From Telluria mixta (GTDB taxonomy: Bacteria > Pseudomonadota > Gammaproteobacteria > Burkholderiales > Burkholderiaceae_D): a stretch of DNA of 64,000 nucleotides. Below, in pieces: positions 18,484 through 27,298 of this stretch. Made by a program: the position numbers and the translations under genes. Numbering within the stretch: the first letter of the stretch is position 1; every line of letters starts with the position of its first letter. The DNA lies in assembly GCF_029223865.1 (NCBI RefSeq), contig NZ_CP119520.1:6572001-6636000 (forward strand), given 5' to 3'. The notes beneath the pieces were generated by a model that was not told where the DNA came from, searched no databases, and worked only from the letters and a program-made list of their open reading frames with translations.

Positions 18484-19275
18484 GTGAGCATCCCCGTCGT
18501 ACACCATACGCAGCCGTTCCCGGACTGCTTCGACCCGACGCCGGCGCGGCCCGTCACCTTGACGGCGCGCGACCTGGAGGCGTCCGACAACGTCGCGCCG
18601 CACACGCACACCTTCGGCCAGCTGACCTATGCGCGCGAAGGCGTGATCCGCCTGACGGCCGCCGGCAGCAGCTGGATCGTGCCGCCGTCGCGCGCGATCT
18701 GGACGGCGCCCGGCGTCGTGCACGAAGTGACGGTGCTCGAACCGGTGCGCCTGCGCCCGGTGCGCATCCACGCCGCGCGCTCGCCCTTCCCTGGCGAGGC
18801 GTGCCGCGTGCTGGAGGTGTCCACCCTGCTGCGCGAACTGATCCTCGCACTGGAACAACTGCCGCAACTGGAACCGTCGCCGCGCGCGACGCTCTTGTCC
18901 GAACTGATGCTGGACGAACTGGCGCGCTCGCCCGCGCTGCCGATCCGCGTGCCGCTGCCGCGCGACAAGCGCCTGCAAAGCCTGTGCGAACGCCTGCTCG
19001 ACGACCCCGGCGCCACGCACACGCTGGCCGACTGGGCGCGCCAGGTCGGCGCATCGGAACGCACGCTGGCGCGCCTGTTCGAGCGCGAACTGGGGATGAG
19101 TTTCACCGAATGGCGCCAGCAGGTGCGCCTCGCGCACGCGGCGCCGCTGATCGCGCGCGGGATGCCCTTGTCGCGCGTGGCGGACGAACTGGGCTATACG
19201 AGCCAGTCGGCCTTTTCGCACATGTTCAGGAAGACGTTCGGCTGTTCGCCGTCGGCGTTTTTCGCGCAGCGCTGA
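18484..19275 (+). CDS. AraC-family regulator, cupin type
   Basis: 263 residues. An N-terminal cupin (HTHTFGQLTYAREGVIRL, then IVPPSRAIWTAPGVVHEV) is followed by an AraC HTH pair: WARQVGASERTLARLFERELGMS, then RVADELGYTSQSAFSHMFRKTFG. The start is GTG at 18484. The gene is divergent from the MFS pump, the usual layout for a local activator and its exporter. A weak CGATAG/CTATCG repeat lies in the shared promoter (18447-18469). Confidence 0.9.
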   Translation: MSIPVVHHTQPFPDCFDPTPARPVTLTARDLEASDNVAPHTHTFGQLTYAREGVIRLTAAGSSWIVPPSRAIWTAPGVVHEVTVLEPVRLRPVRIHAARSPFPGEACRVLEVSTLLRELILALEQLPQLEPSPRATLLSELMLDELARSPALPIRVPLPRDKRLQSLCERLLDDPGATHTLADWARQVGASERTLARLFERELGMSFTEWRQQVRLAHAAPLIARGMPLSRVADELGYTSQSAFSHMFRKTFGCSPSAFFAQR

Positions 19276-19380
19276 CATGCAGCACTTTTACAGGAAAGCG
19301 ACCTGTCGACATACTCGACCGTCACCCCCCTGGCAAAATGCGCGCCTGGCCATGCCCGACTGGTGGTCGATCGACCTCAA

Positions 19381-19406
19381 ATGCCGTTCAGTCGACTGAA
19401 CGGCAT
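19381..19406. repeat. Perfect 26-bp palindrome
   Basis: The half-site ATGCCGTTCAGTC is followed by its exact reverse complement with no spacer. It sits between convergent AraC and GNAT genes. There is no T tract on either side. It may be a bidirectional terminator hairpin or a protein-binding site. Confidence 0.65.
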
Positions 19407-19485
19407 CGCTGTGCCATGGGCCCCGCCTGCACCGGAAGCCGCTTAGTTCGCAGCACGTTCCTTTCCAGCCGATTTTCGACGACGT

Positions 19486-20079
19486 TCACGCGCTCTCGAG
19501 AGAATGGACGCCGAGCCTCCGCTCCAGGCGCGCCCGCACGTCCGGCCAATCGAGGTCGGTGATCGCGAACAGCACGCTGTCGCGCACCTGGCCCGTCCAC
19601 GTGACTCTTTCGCGCCGCAGCACGCCCTCGCGCACGGCGCCCAGTTTCGCGATGGCGGCCTGGCTGCGCAGATTGCGCGCGTCCGTCAGCAGCTCCACGC
19701 GGCGCATGCCGCTCCCGAACGCATGCGCCAGCATCAGGTATTTCGCTTCCGCGTTGACGAGCGTGGAGCGTGCGTCCGGATGGAGGAACGTGCCGCCGAT
19801 CTCCACGGTCTGGCGTGTGGGCTTGATGTTCAGGAAGCTGGTGGTACCGACCACGGCGCCGGTCGCGACGCTACGAACGGCGTAGGCGATCCAGCCACCC
19901 TGCGCCACCTGGGCGTTGAGACTGTCCCAAAAGCCGTCGAAGCCCTCACCCTGCCCGTTGATCGCGAACAGGCGCCACGCGTCGGGATCGCAATCGAGCG
20001 CGCGCCGCACGGGTTCGCGGAGCGTCTCGTCGAACGGTTCGAGCCGCACGTGGCGGCCTTCGAGAGGGACAATTTTCAT
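19486..20079 (-). CDS. GNAT-family acetyltransferase (RimJ/RimL type)
   Basis: 197 residues. GRHVRLEPFDETLREPVRRAL at the N-terminus, GTTSFLNIKPTRQTVEIGGTF in the middle and RNLRSQAAIAKLGAVREGVLR near the end are typical of the RimJ/RimL-like GNAT fold that acetylates protein or small-molecule amines. MKIV at 20079 is preferred because GAGGGG precedes it; an ATG at 20088 is also in frame. The acceptor is unknown. Confidence 0.88.
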   Translation of the reverse strand: MKIVPLEGRHVRLEPFDETLREPVRRALDCDPDAWRLFAINGQGEGFDGFWDSLNAQVAQGGWIAYAVRSVATGAVVGTTSFLNIKPTRQTVEIGGTFLHPDARSTLVNAEAKYLMLAHAFGSGMRRVELLTDARNLRSQAAIAKLGAVREGVLRRERVTWTGQVRDSVLFAITDLDWPDVRARLERRLGVHSLESA

Positions 20080-20100
20080 GCCCCTCATGATAGCAGAACG

Positions 20101-20547
20101 TCAATGAACGGAAGGCTGTGGCGCCCCCATACCCGCGCCTGCGCCCCGCGGCCGATAGGCCTGCGCGGCCTGGTGGGTATCGTCGTATTCCTTGAAGCTG
20201 GCGATCTTGCCGCCGGCGACCCGGAAGATGTGGCACCAGTCGCCGCTGAACTCGGCGCCGGTGGCCTTGACTGCGAACGTGCCGTGCCCCAGCACGACCA
20301 CCTGGTCATCCTGGGCGATGAAGCGGTCCGGCTTGAATTCGCGCGGCTCCTGGCATTCGGCCAGGATACGGAAGAACTCGGCCACCTGGGACACGCCATG
20401 CCGTTTGCCGGTGAACGGGACGCCCTCGATCTCGGGCAGTTCCCAGTCGACGTCCTGCGCAACCATGCCAAGCAGGCTCTGGATGTCGCCCCTGCCATAG
20501 GCGTCGTACGCCTGTTTGAGCAGGCTGATGTTGGCTTGCTCGTTCAT
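20101..20547 (-). CDS. SnoaL/NTF2-like protein
   Basis: 148 residues. ISLLKQAYDAYGRGDIQSLL, DVDWELPEIEGVPFTGKRHG and GGKIASFKEYDDT are the helix, strand and closing motif of the SnoaL-like/NTF2 fold. Members are often small isomerase- or ester-cyclase-like proteins, many with no known role. The start at 20547 has GGAGAGGATC in front. It lies downstream of an AraC gene on the same strand and may be under its control. Confidence 0.85.
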   Translation of the reverse strand: MNEQANISLLKQAYDAYGRGDIQSLLGMVAQDVDWELPEIEGVPFTGKRHGVSQVAEFFRILAECQEPREFKPDRFIAQDDQVVVLGHGTFAVKATGAEFSGDWCHIFRVAGGKIASFKEYDDTHQAAQAYRPRGAGAGMGAPQPSVH

Positions 20548-20616
20548 GATCCTCTCCCTGAAAAGTCGATGATCGGACTTCCAGTATCGCCTCCGCGACG
20601 AAGATTGCAAGGAGAG

Positions 20617-21402
20617 TCAGGCGGCCACGAAGCGCTGCCGGTACGCGGCCGGCGTCGCGCCGAATGTGCGGCGGAACAGGTCGATGAAGGTGCTCGGCGT
20701 CGAGTAGCCGAGGTCGAGCGCGATGCGCGTGACGGGCACGTCGTCCGCCAGCATTTCGAGCGCCCGCAACAGCCGCGCACGCTGGCGCCACGCGGTGAAG
20801 GTAAAACCCGTCTCGGCCACGAAATGCCGGCTCAGCGAACGGGCGCCGATGGCGGCCCAGCGGGCCCAGTCCTCGAGGGTGCGGTCGTCGGCCGGGTCGT
20901 CGGCGAGCGCGCGGGCAATGCGCAGCAGGCGCGCGTCGCGCGGCAGCGGCAGGCCCAGCGCGTCGACGGGCGACGTCGCGATCTCGTCCAGGATGACGCC
21001 GGCCAGCCGCTCGCCGCGCGCATCCAGCGGCCCCGCCGGCCAACGCGCGGCGCGCAGCATCGCCTCGCGCAGCAGGCCCGACATGCGGATGCTGCACGGC
21101 GCGGCAGGGAGCACTGCGCAATCGGGTTCGGCCACGTAGACGGCAAAGCCCTGGAACGGCCCGTGCGAGCGCGCCCAATGCACGCGGTGCGGCGGCACCC
21201 AGATGGCGTGCGTCGTCGGCACGACCCACACGCCCTCGTCCACCCCGATCGTGATCAGCCCGCGCGTCGACCCGAACAGCTGGCCGCGGCAGTGGCTGTG
21301 CGCGCCCGAGCTGCGCACCGTTTCCTGGCTGCCGGCCGCCACGATGATGACCGGGCCGTCGGACCGGTTGGTGAGGGCGGGATCGAGAGTCAGGTCGGCC
21401 AT
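20617..21402 (-). CDS. AraC-family regulator, cupin type
   Basis: 261 residues built like the 18484 protein: N-terminal cupin (HSHCRGQLFGSTRGLITI, then HAIWVPPHRVHWARSHG), then AraC HTHs (WARWAAIGARSLSRHFVAETGFT and RIALDLGYSTPSTFIDLFRRTFG). The two AraC proteins are distant paralogues. It is divergent from the PPOX gene and upstream of the SnoaL gene; either may be its target. Confidence 0.9.
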   Translation of the reverse strand: MADLTLDPALTNRSDGPVIIVAAGSQETVRSSGAHSHCRGQLFGSTRGLITIGVDEGVWVVPTTHAIWVPPHRVHWARSHGPFQGFAVYVAEPDCAVLPAAPCSIRMSGLLREAMLRAARWPAGPLDARGERLAGVILDEIATSPVDALGLPLPRDARLLRIARALADDPADDRTLEDWARWAAIGARSLSRHFVAETGFTFTAWRQRARLLRALEMLADDVPVTRIALDLGYSTPSTFIDLFRRTFGATPAAYRQRFVAA

Positions 21403-21497
21403 GGCGTCGAATCGATATGGATTGGCTGCGGAATTGTACAGGCGGGCGCACCGCCGGACCTACACTGGCCCGATCATCCACGACCCAGGAGTCCGTC

Positions 21498-22121
21498 ATG
21501 TCCCGTCCCGACCTCGACACGTTGTACGACCCGCCGGCCGAACGCATCCAGAAGGCCGTGCTCGACCGGTTGATCGATTTCCACCGCGACTACCTGCGCG
21601 TTGCCACGTTCTTCTGCCTCGCCACCGGCAGTGAGCGCGGCCTGGACGCATCGCCGCGCGGCGGCCCGCCCGGCTTCGTGCACGCGCTCGACGACCATCA
21701 CGTCGCGTTCGCCGACTGGCCCGGCAACAACCGCATCGAATCGCTGCGCAACCTGGAGCGCGACGAGCGCGCCGGCATGCTGTTTCTTTTTCCCGGCCTC
21801 GAGATCTTCATGCGCATCAACGGCCGCGCCCGCGCCACGACGGACGACGCGCTGCTGGCGCGCTTTGCCGAAGGCGGCAAGCGGCCGAAGACGGCCATCG
21901 TCGTCACCATCGACGAAGTCCTGTTTCACTGCGGGAAAGCCGTCAACCGTGCCGGTTTGTGGCGGCCCGAGCGCCACCTCGACCGGGCAACACTGCCCAC
22001 ACCGGGGCAGATGGTCGAGGCGCTGAACGCCGCGGCGCAGGGCCGTACCGCCGATGCCGTGGCGGCCGCCCAGCTCGACGCGCATTACGAGCACGGCGTG
22101 CGGCACGACCTGTACGGCTGA
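21498..22121 (+). CDS. Pyridoxamine 5'-phosphate oxidase-family flavoprotein
   Basis: 207 residues. ATFFCLATGSERGLDASPRGGPPGF, given here as ATFFCLATGS and DASPRGGPPGF, with ADWPGNNRIESLRNL, is the split-barrel FMN-binding core of PPOX-type proteins. INGRARATTD and FHCGKAVNRAGLW complete the set. The second part matches the MSMEG_1061-like FMN-dependent subgroup. CAGGAG precedes ATG 21498. The substrate is unknown. Confidence 0.88.
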   Translation: MSRPDLDTLYDPPAERIQKAVLDRLIDFHRDYLRVATFFCLATGSERGLDASPRGGPPGFVHALDDHHVAFADWPGNNRIESLRNLERDERAGMLFLFPGLEIFMRINGRARATTDDALLARFAEGGKRPKTAIVVTIDEVLFHCGKAVNRAGLWRPERHLDRATLPTPGQMVEALNAAAQGRTADAVAAAQLDAHYEHGVRHDLYG

Positions 22122-22126
22122 CGGGA

Positions 22127-23578
22127 TCAGGTGGTCACGTTGAACGGCACGCCGACGTCGCCCCACGCGGCCGCCTCTTTCTCGAACCACGCCGCGACCG
22201 TCGGGTGCTGGCGCAGCCAGCCGCGCGGCGTCTCGATATCGATGCGGCCCTTCATGCGCAGGCGCACGGCATCGACGTCGCCGTCCACGCGCGCGTGCAT
22301 GAACACGGCCGCGAGGCGCAGCGCCAGCACGGCCTTGGCCAGGTCGGGCACGCCCAGCACTTCCCGCACCTTGCGCAGATTGCCCTTCTGGCCCAGCACG
22401 ATGAGGCTCATCAACCGCTGCTCGCGCGCGGTGAAACCCGGCAGGTCGGCGTGTTCGACGATGTAGGCCGCGTGCTTGTGCGCCCCCGTGTGCGAGACGG
22501 CCTGCCCGACCTCGTGCAGCATGGCGCTGCGCAGCAGATGGTGGACGACGGCTTCGTCCTGCGGCGCCAGCTTGTCGAACAGGGTCTTCGCGATGGATGC
22601 CGTGCGCGCGGCGCGCTGCGCGTCGACGCCGAAGCGGCGCATGCAGTCCTGGATGGCCAGGTCGCGGCGGTCGTGGCGGTTGGCGCGCAGTTCCAGGTCG
22701 GACAGCACCCCCAGGCGCAGGCCGGCATTAATCGCTGTCATGGCGGGCACCCCCAGCTCCTGCATCACGCCGATCAGGATCGACAGGCCGCCCGTCATCA
22801 CGATCACGCGCTCGCGCTTCACGCCCGGCAGGTCGAATGCGTCGACGTGACCGAGTTCGATGAGCTTGTCGCGCAGCGCGAGCAGGCTCGCCAGCGACAT
22901 CGTGCCGTCGCCGATCCGGTTGCGCACGATGACCTCGTTAATCGCGCGCATGGTGCCGGACGAGCCGTAAACGGCATCCCAGCCATGCTGGCGATACTGG
23001 TCGGCCAGGTCCTCGAACTGGGCGCGCGCCGCGTTGACGGCCGTCTCGAACGCGTCCGCGCTGATGTGGCCGCCCTGGAAATACGTGGCGCTCTGCGGAT
23101 GCGTGCCGATGCTGAACGATTCGACGATGTCGATGTCGTCGCCATGCGCCGCGATAACTTCCGTCGAGCCGCCGCCGATGTCGATCACGAGCCGCCGTTC
23201 CGTGCGCCGGCCCAGCGCGCGCGCGACGCCCATGTAGATCAGGCGCCCCTCTTCCTCGCCGGAGATGATCTCGATCGGATAGCCGATCGCCTCTTCCAGG
23301 CGCGGCAATATGGCCTCGGCATTGCTGGCCACGCGCATCGTGTTGGTGGCGACGACGCGCACCGCGTCCAGCCGGAACTGGCGCAGGATGCCGCTGAAGT
23401 CGCGCAGGGTGCGCAGCGCCGTCTCGACCGCTGCCTCGGACAGGGCATTGTCCGGGCCGAGGCCTGCCGCGAGACGGATCGGGTCGCGCGCGGTGCGCAC
23501 GATGTGGATCTGGCCCGCGATCGGCTCGCCGATGTGCAGGCGGAACGAGTTGGAGCCGAGGTCGACTGCAGCGTACAT
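22127..23578 (-). CDS. ppx: Exopolyphosphatase Ppx/GppA family
   Basis: 483 residues. It releases phosphate from the ends of polyphosphate, or pppGpp in GppA-like members. MYAAVDLGSNSFRLHIGE is the canonical N-terminus, with the P-loop-like RLVIDIGGGSTEVI at ~145 and YGSSGTMRAI later. A C-terminal HD-like region has LLRSAMLHEVGQAVSHTGAHKH split as LLRSAMLHEVG and SHTGAHKH. An alternative ATG at 23674 overlaps the stop of the phosphatase gene by 1 nt (TGATG) and would add 32 poor-quality residues. It is downstream of a PhoB-box phosphatase gene, so it is probably part of that operon. Confidence 0.93.
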   Translation of the reverse strand: MYAAVDLGSNSFRLHIGEPIAGQIHIVRTARDPIRLAAGLGPDNALSEAAVETALRTLRDFSGILRQFRLDAVRVVATNTMRVASNAEAILPRLEEAIGYPIEIISGEEEGRLIYMGVARALGRRTERRLVIDIGGGSTEVIAAHGDDIDIVESFSIGTHPQSATYFQGGHISADAFETAVNAARAQFEDLADQYRQHGWDAVYGSSGTMRAINEVIVRNRIGDGTMSLASLLALRDKLIELGHVDAFDLPGVKRERVIVMTGGLSILIGVMQELGVPAMTAINAGLRLGVLSDLELRANRHDRRDLAIQDCMRRFGVDAQRAARTASIAKTLFDKLAPQDEAVVHHLLRSAMLHEVGQAVSHTGAHKHAAYIVEHADLPGFTAREQRLMSLIVLGQKGNLRKVREVLGVPDLAKAVLALRLAAVFMHARVDGDVDAVRLRMKGRIDIETPRGWLRQHPTVAAWFEKEAAAWGDVGVPFNVTT

Positions 23579-23673
23579 GGATGGGCTCGCATTGAGTGGC
23601 GTTGACGGCAGTATAGCGGCCCCCGGCGCTCCACCGTCTCCCGTTACGCTGTTCGTCACGTCTGCCGGCGCCA

Positions 23674-25377
23674 TCAACGCAGCGCCTCCTTCAGCACGCG
23701 CCCCTCCGCGCCCGCCGGACGGCGCACGTGCAGGATCTGCGCCAGGGTCGAGGCGATGTCGACGACTTCCGCATAGCCGGCCTGTTCGCCCGGCCGGATC
23801 CAGCGTTTGCCCATGATCAGCAGGGGCACGGACGTGTCGTACTGCCACGGCGTCCCGTGGCTCGCGCCGGACGAGCCGCTGCCGAAGATCGTGTACGGCG
23901 TCGTGACGACCAGCAGGTCGCCGGACAGCTGGCTGTTCCACGCCCGCTGCATCAACGTGCCCAGACGGGATTTGGACGCGACGCCCTGCTCCAGCTGCGT
24001 GCGCGTGAACACCTCCGAGATGCCCGGCTGCGCCCGCAGGTAGTGCACGGCGGCGTTTTCCACGTCGGCACGGGCCAGGCCGCGGCGCGCGATGGCGTCG
24101 TCGTCCAGGTGAATGTCGGGCAGCAGCGACGTCTTGACCAGTTTCGCGCCGCCGAAGCGTTCGGCCAGCGCGGCGTTCAGGTTCTCGAGCAGCGTCTTCG
24201 GATTCACGCGCAACGCGTCCGCATGCTGCGTGCGCGCGAATTCGGCCGTGTTGGCGAAGCCGTGGTCGGCCGTCAGCACGACGAGCACGTTGTCCAGGCC
24301 CACGCGCCTGTCGAGGAACGCGAAGAACTCGGCGATCTTGCGGTCGACCTGCTGCAGGTGGTCATGCGACATGCGGCTCTCGGGGCCATACGCGTGATTC
24401 ACGTAATCGTGGCCGGACAGGCTGACGCCCAGCAGGTCCGTCGCGCCCGTCGGATTGCGGCCCAGCTGCTCGCCGTCGACGGCCGCTTCGGCGAATTCCA
24501 GGGTCAGCTCGTCCACCGCCGGACTCGTTTTCAGGCGGCCATAGTAGTCGGCGGCCGGCTTGCCGCTCTCGCTGTAGAACGTGAACGGAAAACGGTTCGG
24601 GTTGGCCGTCGTCGCTTCCGGGTACGGCGCGTCGTCCGCGTAGGCCTTGTCGTCCAGCAGCGGCTTCCACGACTTGGCGTAATAGCGGTCCTGCGGCTTC
24701 GCGGCGCGGAAGCGCTCGACCCAGGCCGGATGCTTGTCCATGTAATAGGTGCTGCTGGCAAAGTCGCCCGTCTGGTCCATGTACATGTAGGCGGTGCCCG
24801 TCTTTCCCGCCAGCAGGATGGCGCCGCGGTCCTTGCCGGACACGGTCACGACCTTGCTGCGGTTGCCGGTGGCATAGCGCAGCTGGTCGCCGAGCGTGTC
24901 CACGCGCAGGTTCGCGGGCGACGTGCCGTCGTGCGGGTCCGTCTCTTCATCGATATAGTGGTAACTGGTGTCCTCGGTGCAATAGACCTGCTTACCATTC
25001 TCATCGATCCAGTTGTTGCCAATGATGCCGTGCCGGTACGGATACGCGCCCGTCAGCACGGCCGAGTGGCCGATGGCCGTCACCGTGATCCCGTGCGCCT
25101 GGTGCGCATCCGTGAACGACGCGCCCTGCTCCAGCAGCCGGCGCAGGCCGCCGGGGCCGAACTGGTCGCGGTAGCGCTGCACCTGCTCGGCCGGCAGGCC
25201 GTCGATGACCATCACGACGACGAGCTTCGGCGGCTTTACCTGCGCGGCGGTCTGGCCGGATGCCGCCGGCTTGTCCGCGGCCGGCGTCCCGGCGCCCGCC
25301 GCAGGGGCCGACGCGGGCAGCCACAGCGCGGAACAGGTCATCAGGGTGAGCGAAATCTTCAGCCAGGACGGTCTCAT
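23674..25377 (-). CDS. Secreted alkaline phosphatase family protein (PafA-like)
   Basis: 567 residues with a signal peptide (LTLMTCSALWLPASAPA). It belongs to the type I phosphodiesterase/nucleotide pyrophosphatase fold: metal Asp in VVMVIDGLP, the nucleophile region HGITVTAIGHSAVLTG, SLSGHDYVNHAYGP, and metal DH in LTADHGFAN. The length and the layout fit PafA-type phosphate-irrepressible phosphatases, but the PhoB box upstream suggests it is induced by low phosphate here. The nucleophile could be Thr or Ser; I cannot decide from sequence. ppx follows in the same direction. Confidence 0.9.
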   Translation of the reverse strand: MRPSWLKISLTLMTCSALWLPASAPAAGAGTPAADKPAASGQTAAQVKPPKLVVVMVIDGLPAEQVQRYRDQFGPGGLRRLLEQGASFTDAHQAHGITVTAIGHSAVLTGAYPYRHGIIGNNWIDENGKQVYCTEDTSYHYIDEETDPHDGTSPANLRVDTLGDQLRYATGNRSKVVTVSGKDRGAILLAGKTGTAYMYMDQTGDFASSTYYMDKHPAWVERFRAAKPQDRYYAKSWKPLLDDKAYADDAPYPEATTANPNRFPFTFYSESGKPAADYYGRLKTSPAVDELTLEFAEAAVDGEQLGRNPTGATDLLGVSLSGHDYVNHAYGPESRMSHDHLQQVDRKIAEFFAFLDRRVGLDNVLVVLTADHGFANTAEFARTQHADALRVNPKTLLENLNAALAERFGGAKLVKTSLLPDIHLDDDAIARRGLARADVENAAVHYLRAQPGISEVFTRTQLEQGVASKSRLGTLMQRAWNSQLSGDLLVVTTPYTIFGSGSSGASHGTPWQYDTSVPLLIMGKRWIRPGEQAGYAEVVDIASTLAQILHVRRPAGAEGRVLKEALR

Positions 25378-25421
25378 GCGGTCGTTCTTTCTGTCGGGTT
25401 GCTGGTGATTGGCAATCGTAC

Positions 25422-25455
25422 ATTGTATTAAGGACAGATGTCAGTTCCGTGACAG
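25422..25455 (-). promoter_or_regulatory. PhoB box and -10 element of the phosphatase-ppx operon
   Basis: On the minus strand CTGTCAC-GGAA-CTGACAT (25455 down to 25438) gives two half-sites 11 bp apart, followed at once by a third CTGTCCT. A -10 TACAAT (25427-25422) begins exactly 10 nt after the second half-site, the same geometry as at ppk1. Transcription would start about 40 nt before the ATG at 25377. Confidence 0.68.
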
Positions 25456-25458
25456 AGC

Positions 25459-26370
25459 TCATCCGGCAAAGTGCGCGGCCAGCCCCTGTTCGCGGAAGCG
25501 CTCGACGACGAAATCAACGAACACACGCGTCTTCGCGGGCAGCAGCCGCCGGTTCGAATAGTAGAGGAACAGCGGCCCCGTCTCCGCATACCAGTCCGGC
25601 AGGATGCGTACGAGGCGCCCGTCCGCCAGCAGCGGCCCCGCGTGCGGCGCGGGCAGCAGCGCGACGCCGAGACCGGCGGCGGCCGCATGCGCCATCGCTT
25701 CCGGATCGTCCAGCACCGCGACGGGCCGTGGATCGTACGGCGCCACCTTGCCCGCTTCGTCGCGCAGGGTGAGCGTCTGCAGCCGGCCCGTGCGGATGGA
25801 GCGGCGCGCGATGCCGTCGTGCGCGGCCAGGTCGTCCGGGTGCGTGGGCGTGCCGCGCCGGGCCAGGTACTCGGGTGACGCCGCGAGCAGGATGCGCACC
25901 CGCGCCAGCTCGCGCGCGACGACGCCCTGCGGCAGCTCGACACCGCCGCCGATCGCGACATCGAACCCTTCCGCGATCAGGTCGACTTGCCGGTTATCGA
26001 AGTGCAGGTCGGGCAGCACCTCGGGATAGCGGCGGCGGAACTCCGCCAGCATCGGCACGAAATGCATGCGCCCGACGGCCGGCGCCATCGCCACCCTCAG
26101 CGGCCCGACGGCGTGGTTGGCGCCCTGGCGCACGACGGCCATCGCGTCCTGGATGCGGTGCCACGGCTCGGCCACTTCGCGCAGCAATTGCTCGCCCTCT
26201 TCCGTCAGGCTCAGCTTGCGCGTGCTGCGCCGGAACAGGCGCACGCCCAGGTTCGCCTCGAGCCGCGCCACGTTCTTGCTGACACCGGCCGGCGTCATGC
26301 CCAAGCGGCGCGCGGCTGCGGAAAAGCCGCCGTCCTCGGCGCTGTAGATGAAGGAATCCAGATGCTCCAT
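25459..26370 (-). CDS. LysR-family regulator
   Basis: 303 residues. The N-terminal winged HTH (FSAAARRLGMTPAGVSKNVARLE) and an effector domain (GPLRVAMAPAVGRMHFVPML) are the CrgA/aaeR-like LysR pattern. It is divergent from the SDR gene at 26484, a pairing that usually means direct control. The start at 26370 puts the HTH at the usual position ~18 residues in. Confidence 0.92.
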   Translation of the reverse strand: MEHLDSFIYSAEDGGFSAAARRLGMTPAGVSKNVARLEANLGVRLFRRSTRKLSLTEEGEQLLREVAEPWHRIQDAMAVVRQGANHAVGPLRVAMAPAVGRMHFVPMLAEFRRRYPEVLPDLHFDNRQVDLIAEGFDVAIGGGVELPQGVVARELARVRILLAASPEYLARRGTPTHPDDLAAHDGIARRSIRTGRLQTLTLRDEAGKVAPYDPRPVAVLDDPEAMAHAAAAGLGVALLPAPHAGPLLADGRLVRILPDWYAETGPLFLYYSNRRLLPAKTRVFVDFVVERFREQGLAAHFAG

Positions 26371-26483
26371 GGGCCCACCTTTAACTGATGGTTGAAAGTC
26401 TTGTGCGTTTTGACCGGCTAGTTTGAACCGGGAGTTGGAATGATACTGCACACATCAACCACCCCAACCGAATGGAGAGCATC

Positions 26484-27230
26484 ATGGCAAACACGAATCT
26501 GAAAGAGAAAGTCGCCTTCGTCACCGGCGGTTCGCGCGGCATCGGCGCGGCCATCGTGGAGCGTCTCGCCGCCGACGGCGCCGCCGTCGCCTTCACGTAC
26601 CAGTCGTCGGACGCCGCCGCGCAGGCACTGGCCGGCCGCATCGAAGCCGCCGGCGGCCGCGCCCTCGCCCTGCGCGCCGACGTGGCCGATCCGCAGGCGC
26701 TGGCCGCAGCCATCGACACCGCCGCCGCCAAATTCGGCCGGCTGGACATCGTCGTCAACAACGCGGGCGTCTTCCTCGGCGGCCACGTGACCGAATTCTC
26801 CATCGCCGATTTCGACAAGACGATCGCCGTCAACGTACGCGCCGTGTTCGCCGCCGCCCAGGCCGCCGCGCGCCACCTGCCGGACGGTGGCCGCATCATC
26901 AACATCGGCAGCACGAACGCGCTGCGCATGCCGTTCGCCGGCGGCGCGGTCTACGCGATGAGCAAGTCGGCCCTGACGGGTCTGGTAAAAGGTCTGGCGC
27001 GCGACCTGGGCCCGCGCGGCATCACCGTGAACAACGTGCTGCCGGGCCCCGTCGACACGGACATGAATCCGGCCGACACCGACTTCGGCAAATCGCTGCA
27101 CGGCTTCATGGCCCTGCCGCGCCACGGCCGGCCGGAAGAAGTCGCATCGATGGTGGCGTGGCTGGCGAGCCCCGAGGCGAGTTTCGTGACGGGGTCGGAT
27201 CTGGCAGTAGACGGCGGCTTCGCGGCTTAA
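26484..27230 (+). CDS. SDR-family NAD(P)-dependent oxidoreductase
   Basis: 248 residues. Classical short-chain dehydrogenase: cofactor motif VTGGSRGIG, NNAG, catalytic Ser in NIGSTNA, Tyr and Lys in YAMSKSALTG, and PGPVDTDM. It resembles FabG-type 3-oxoacyl reductases, but the substrate is unknown. GGAGAG precedes ATG 26484; an ATG at 26472 is in frame but poorly placed. Confidence 0.93.
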   Translation: MANTNLKEKVAFVTGGSRGIGAAIVERLAADGAAVAFTYQSSDAAAQALAGRIEAAGGRALALRADVADPQALAAAIDTAAAKFGRLDIVVNNAGVFLGGHVTEFSIADFDKTIAVNVRAVFAAAQAAARHLPDGGRIINIGSTNALRMPFAGGAVYAMSKSALTGLVKGLARDLGPRGITVNNVLPGPVDTDMNPADTDFGKSLHGFMALPRHGRPEEVASMVAWLASPEASFVTGSDLAVDGGFAA

Positions 27231-27240
27231 TAAAGCGCAA

Positions 27241-27296
27241 ACCGGGGTCAGAGCCCCGATTTAGGAAATTGCCAAAAATCGGGCTCTGACCCCGGT
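27241..27296. repeat. GGGGTCAGAGCCC-type inverted repeat, bidirectional terminator-like
   Basis: Left arm 27241-27262 and right arm 27276-27296 pair over 21 bp with one extra C on the left. The core GGGGTCAGAGCC with AAATCGGGCTCTGACCCC is, from memory, a widespread intergenic repeat of Massilia-like and other Burkholderiales genomes. It lies between convergent SDR and LacI genes and can fold as a long hairpin in both transcripts. Confidence 0.75.
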
Positions 27297-27298
27297 GT

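Noticed and set aside
19381..19406. Palindrome as a phage attachment site
   Set aside because: No integrase, tRNA or second copy is visible in the window.
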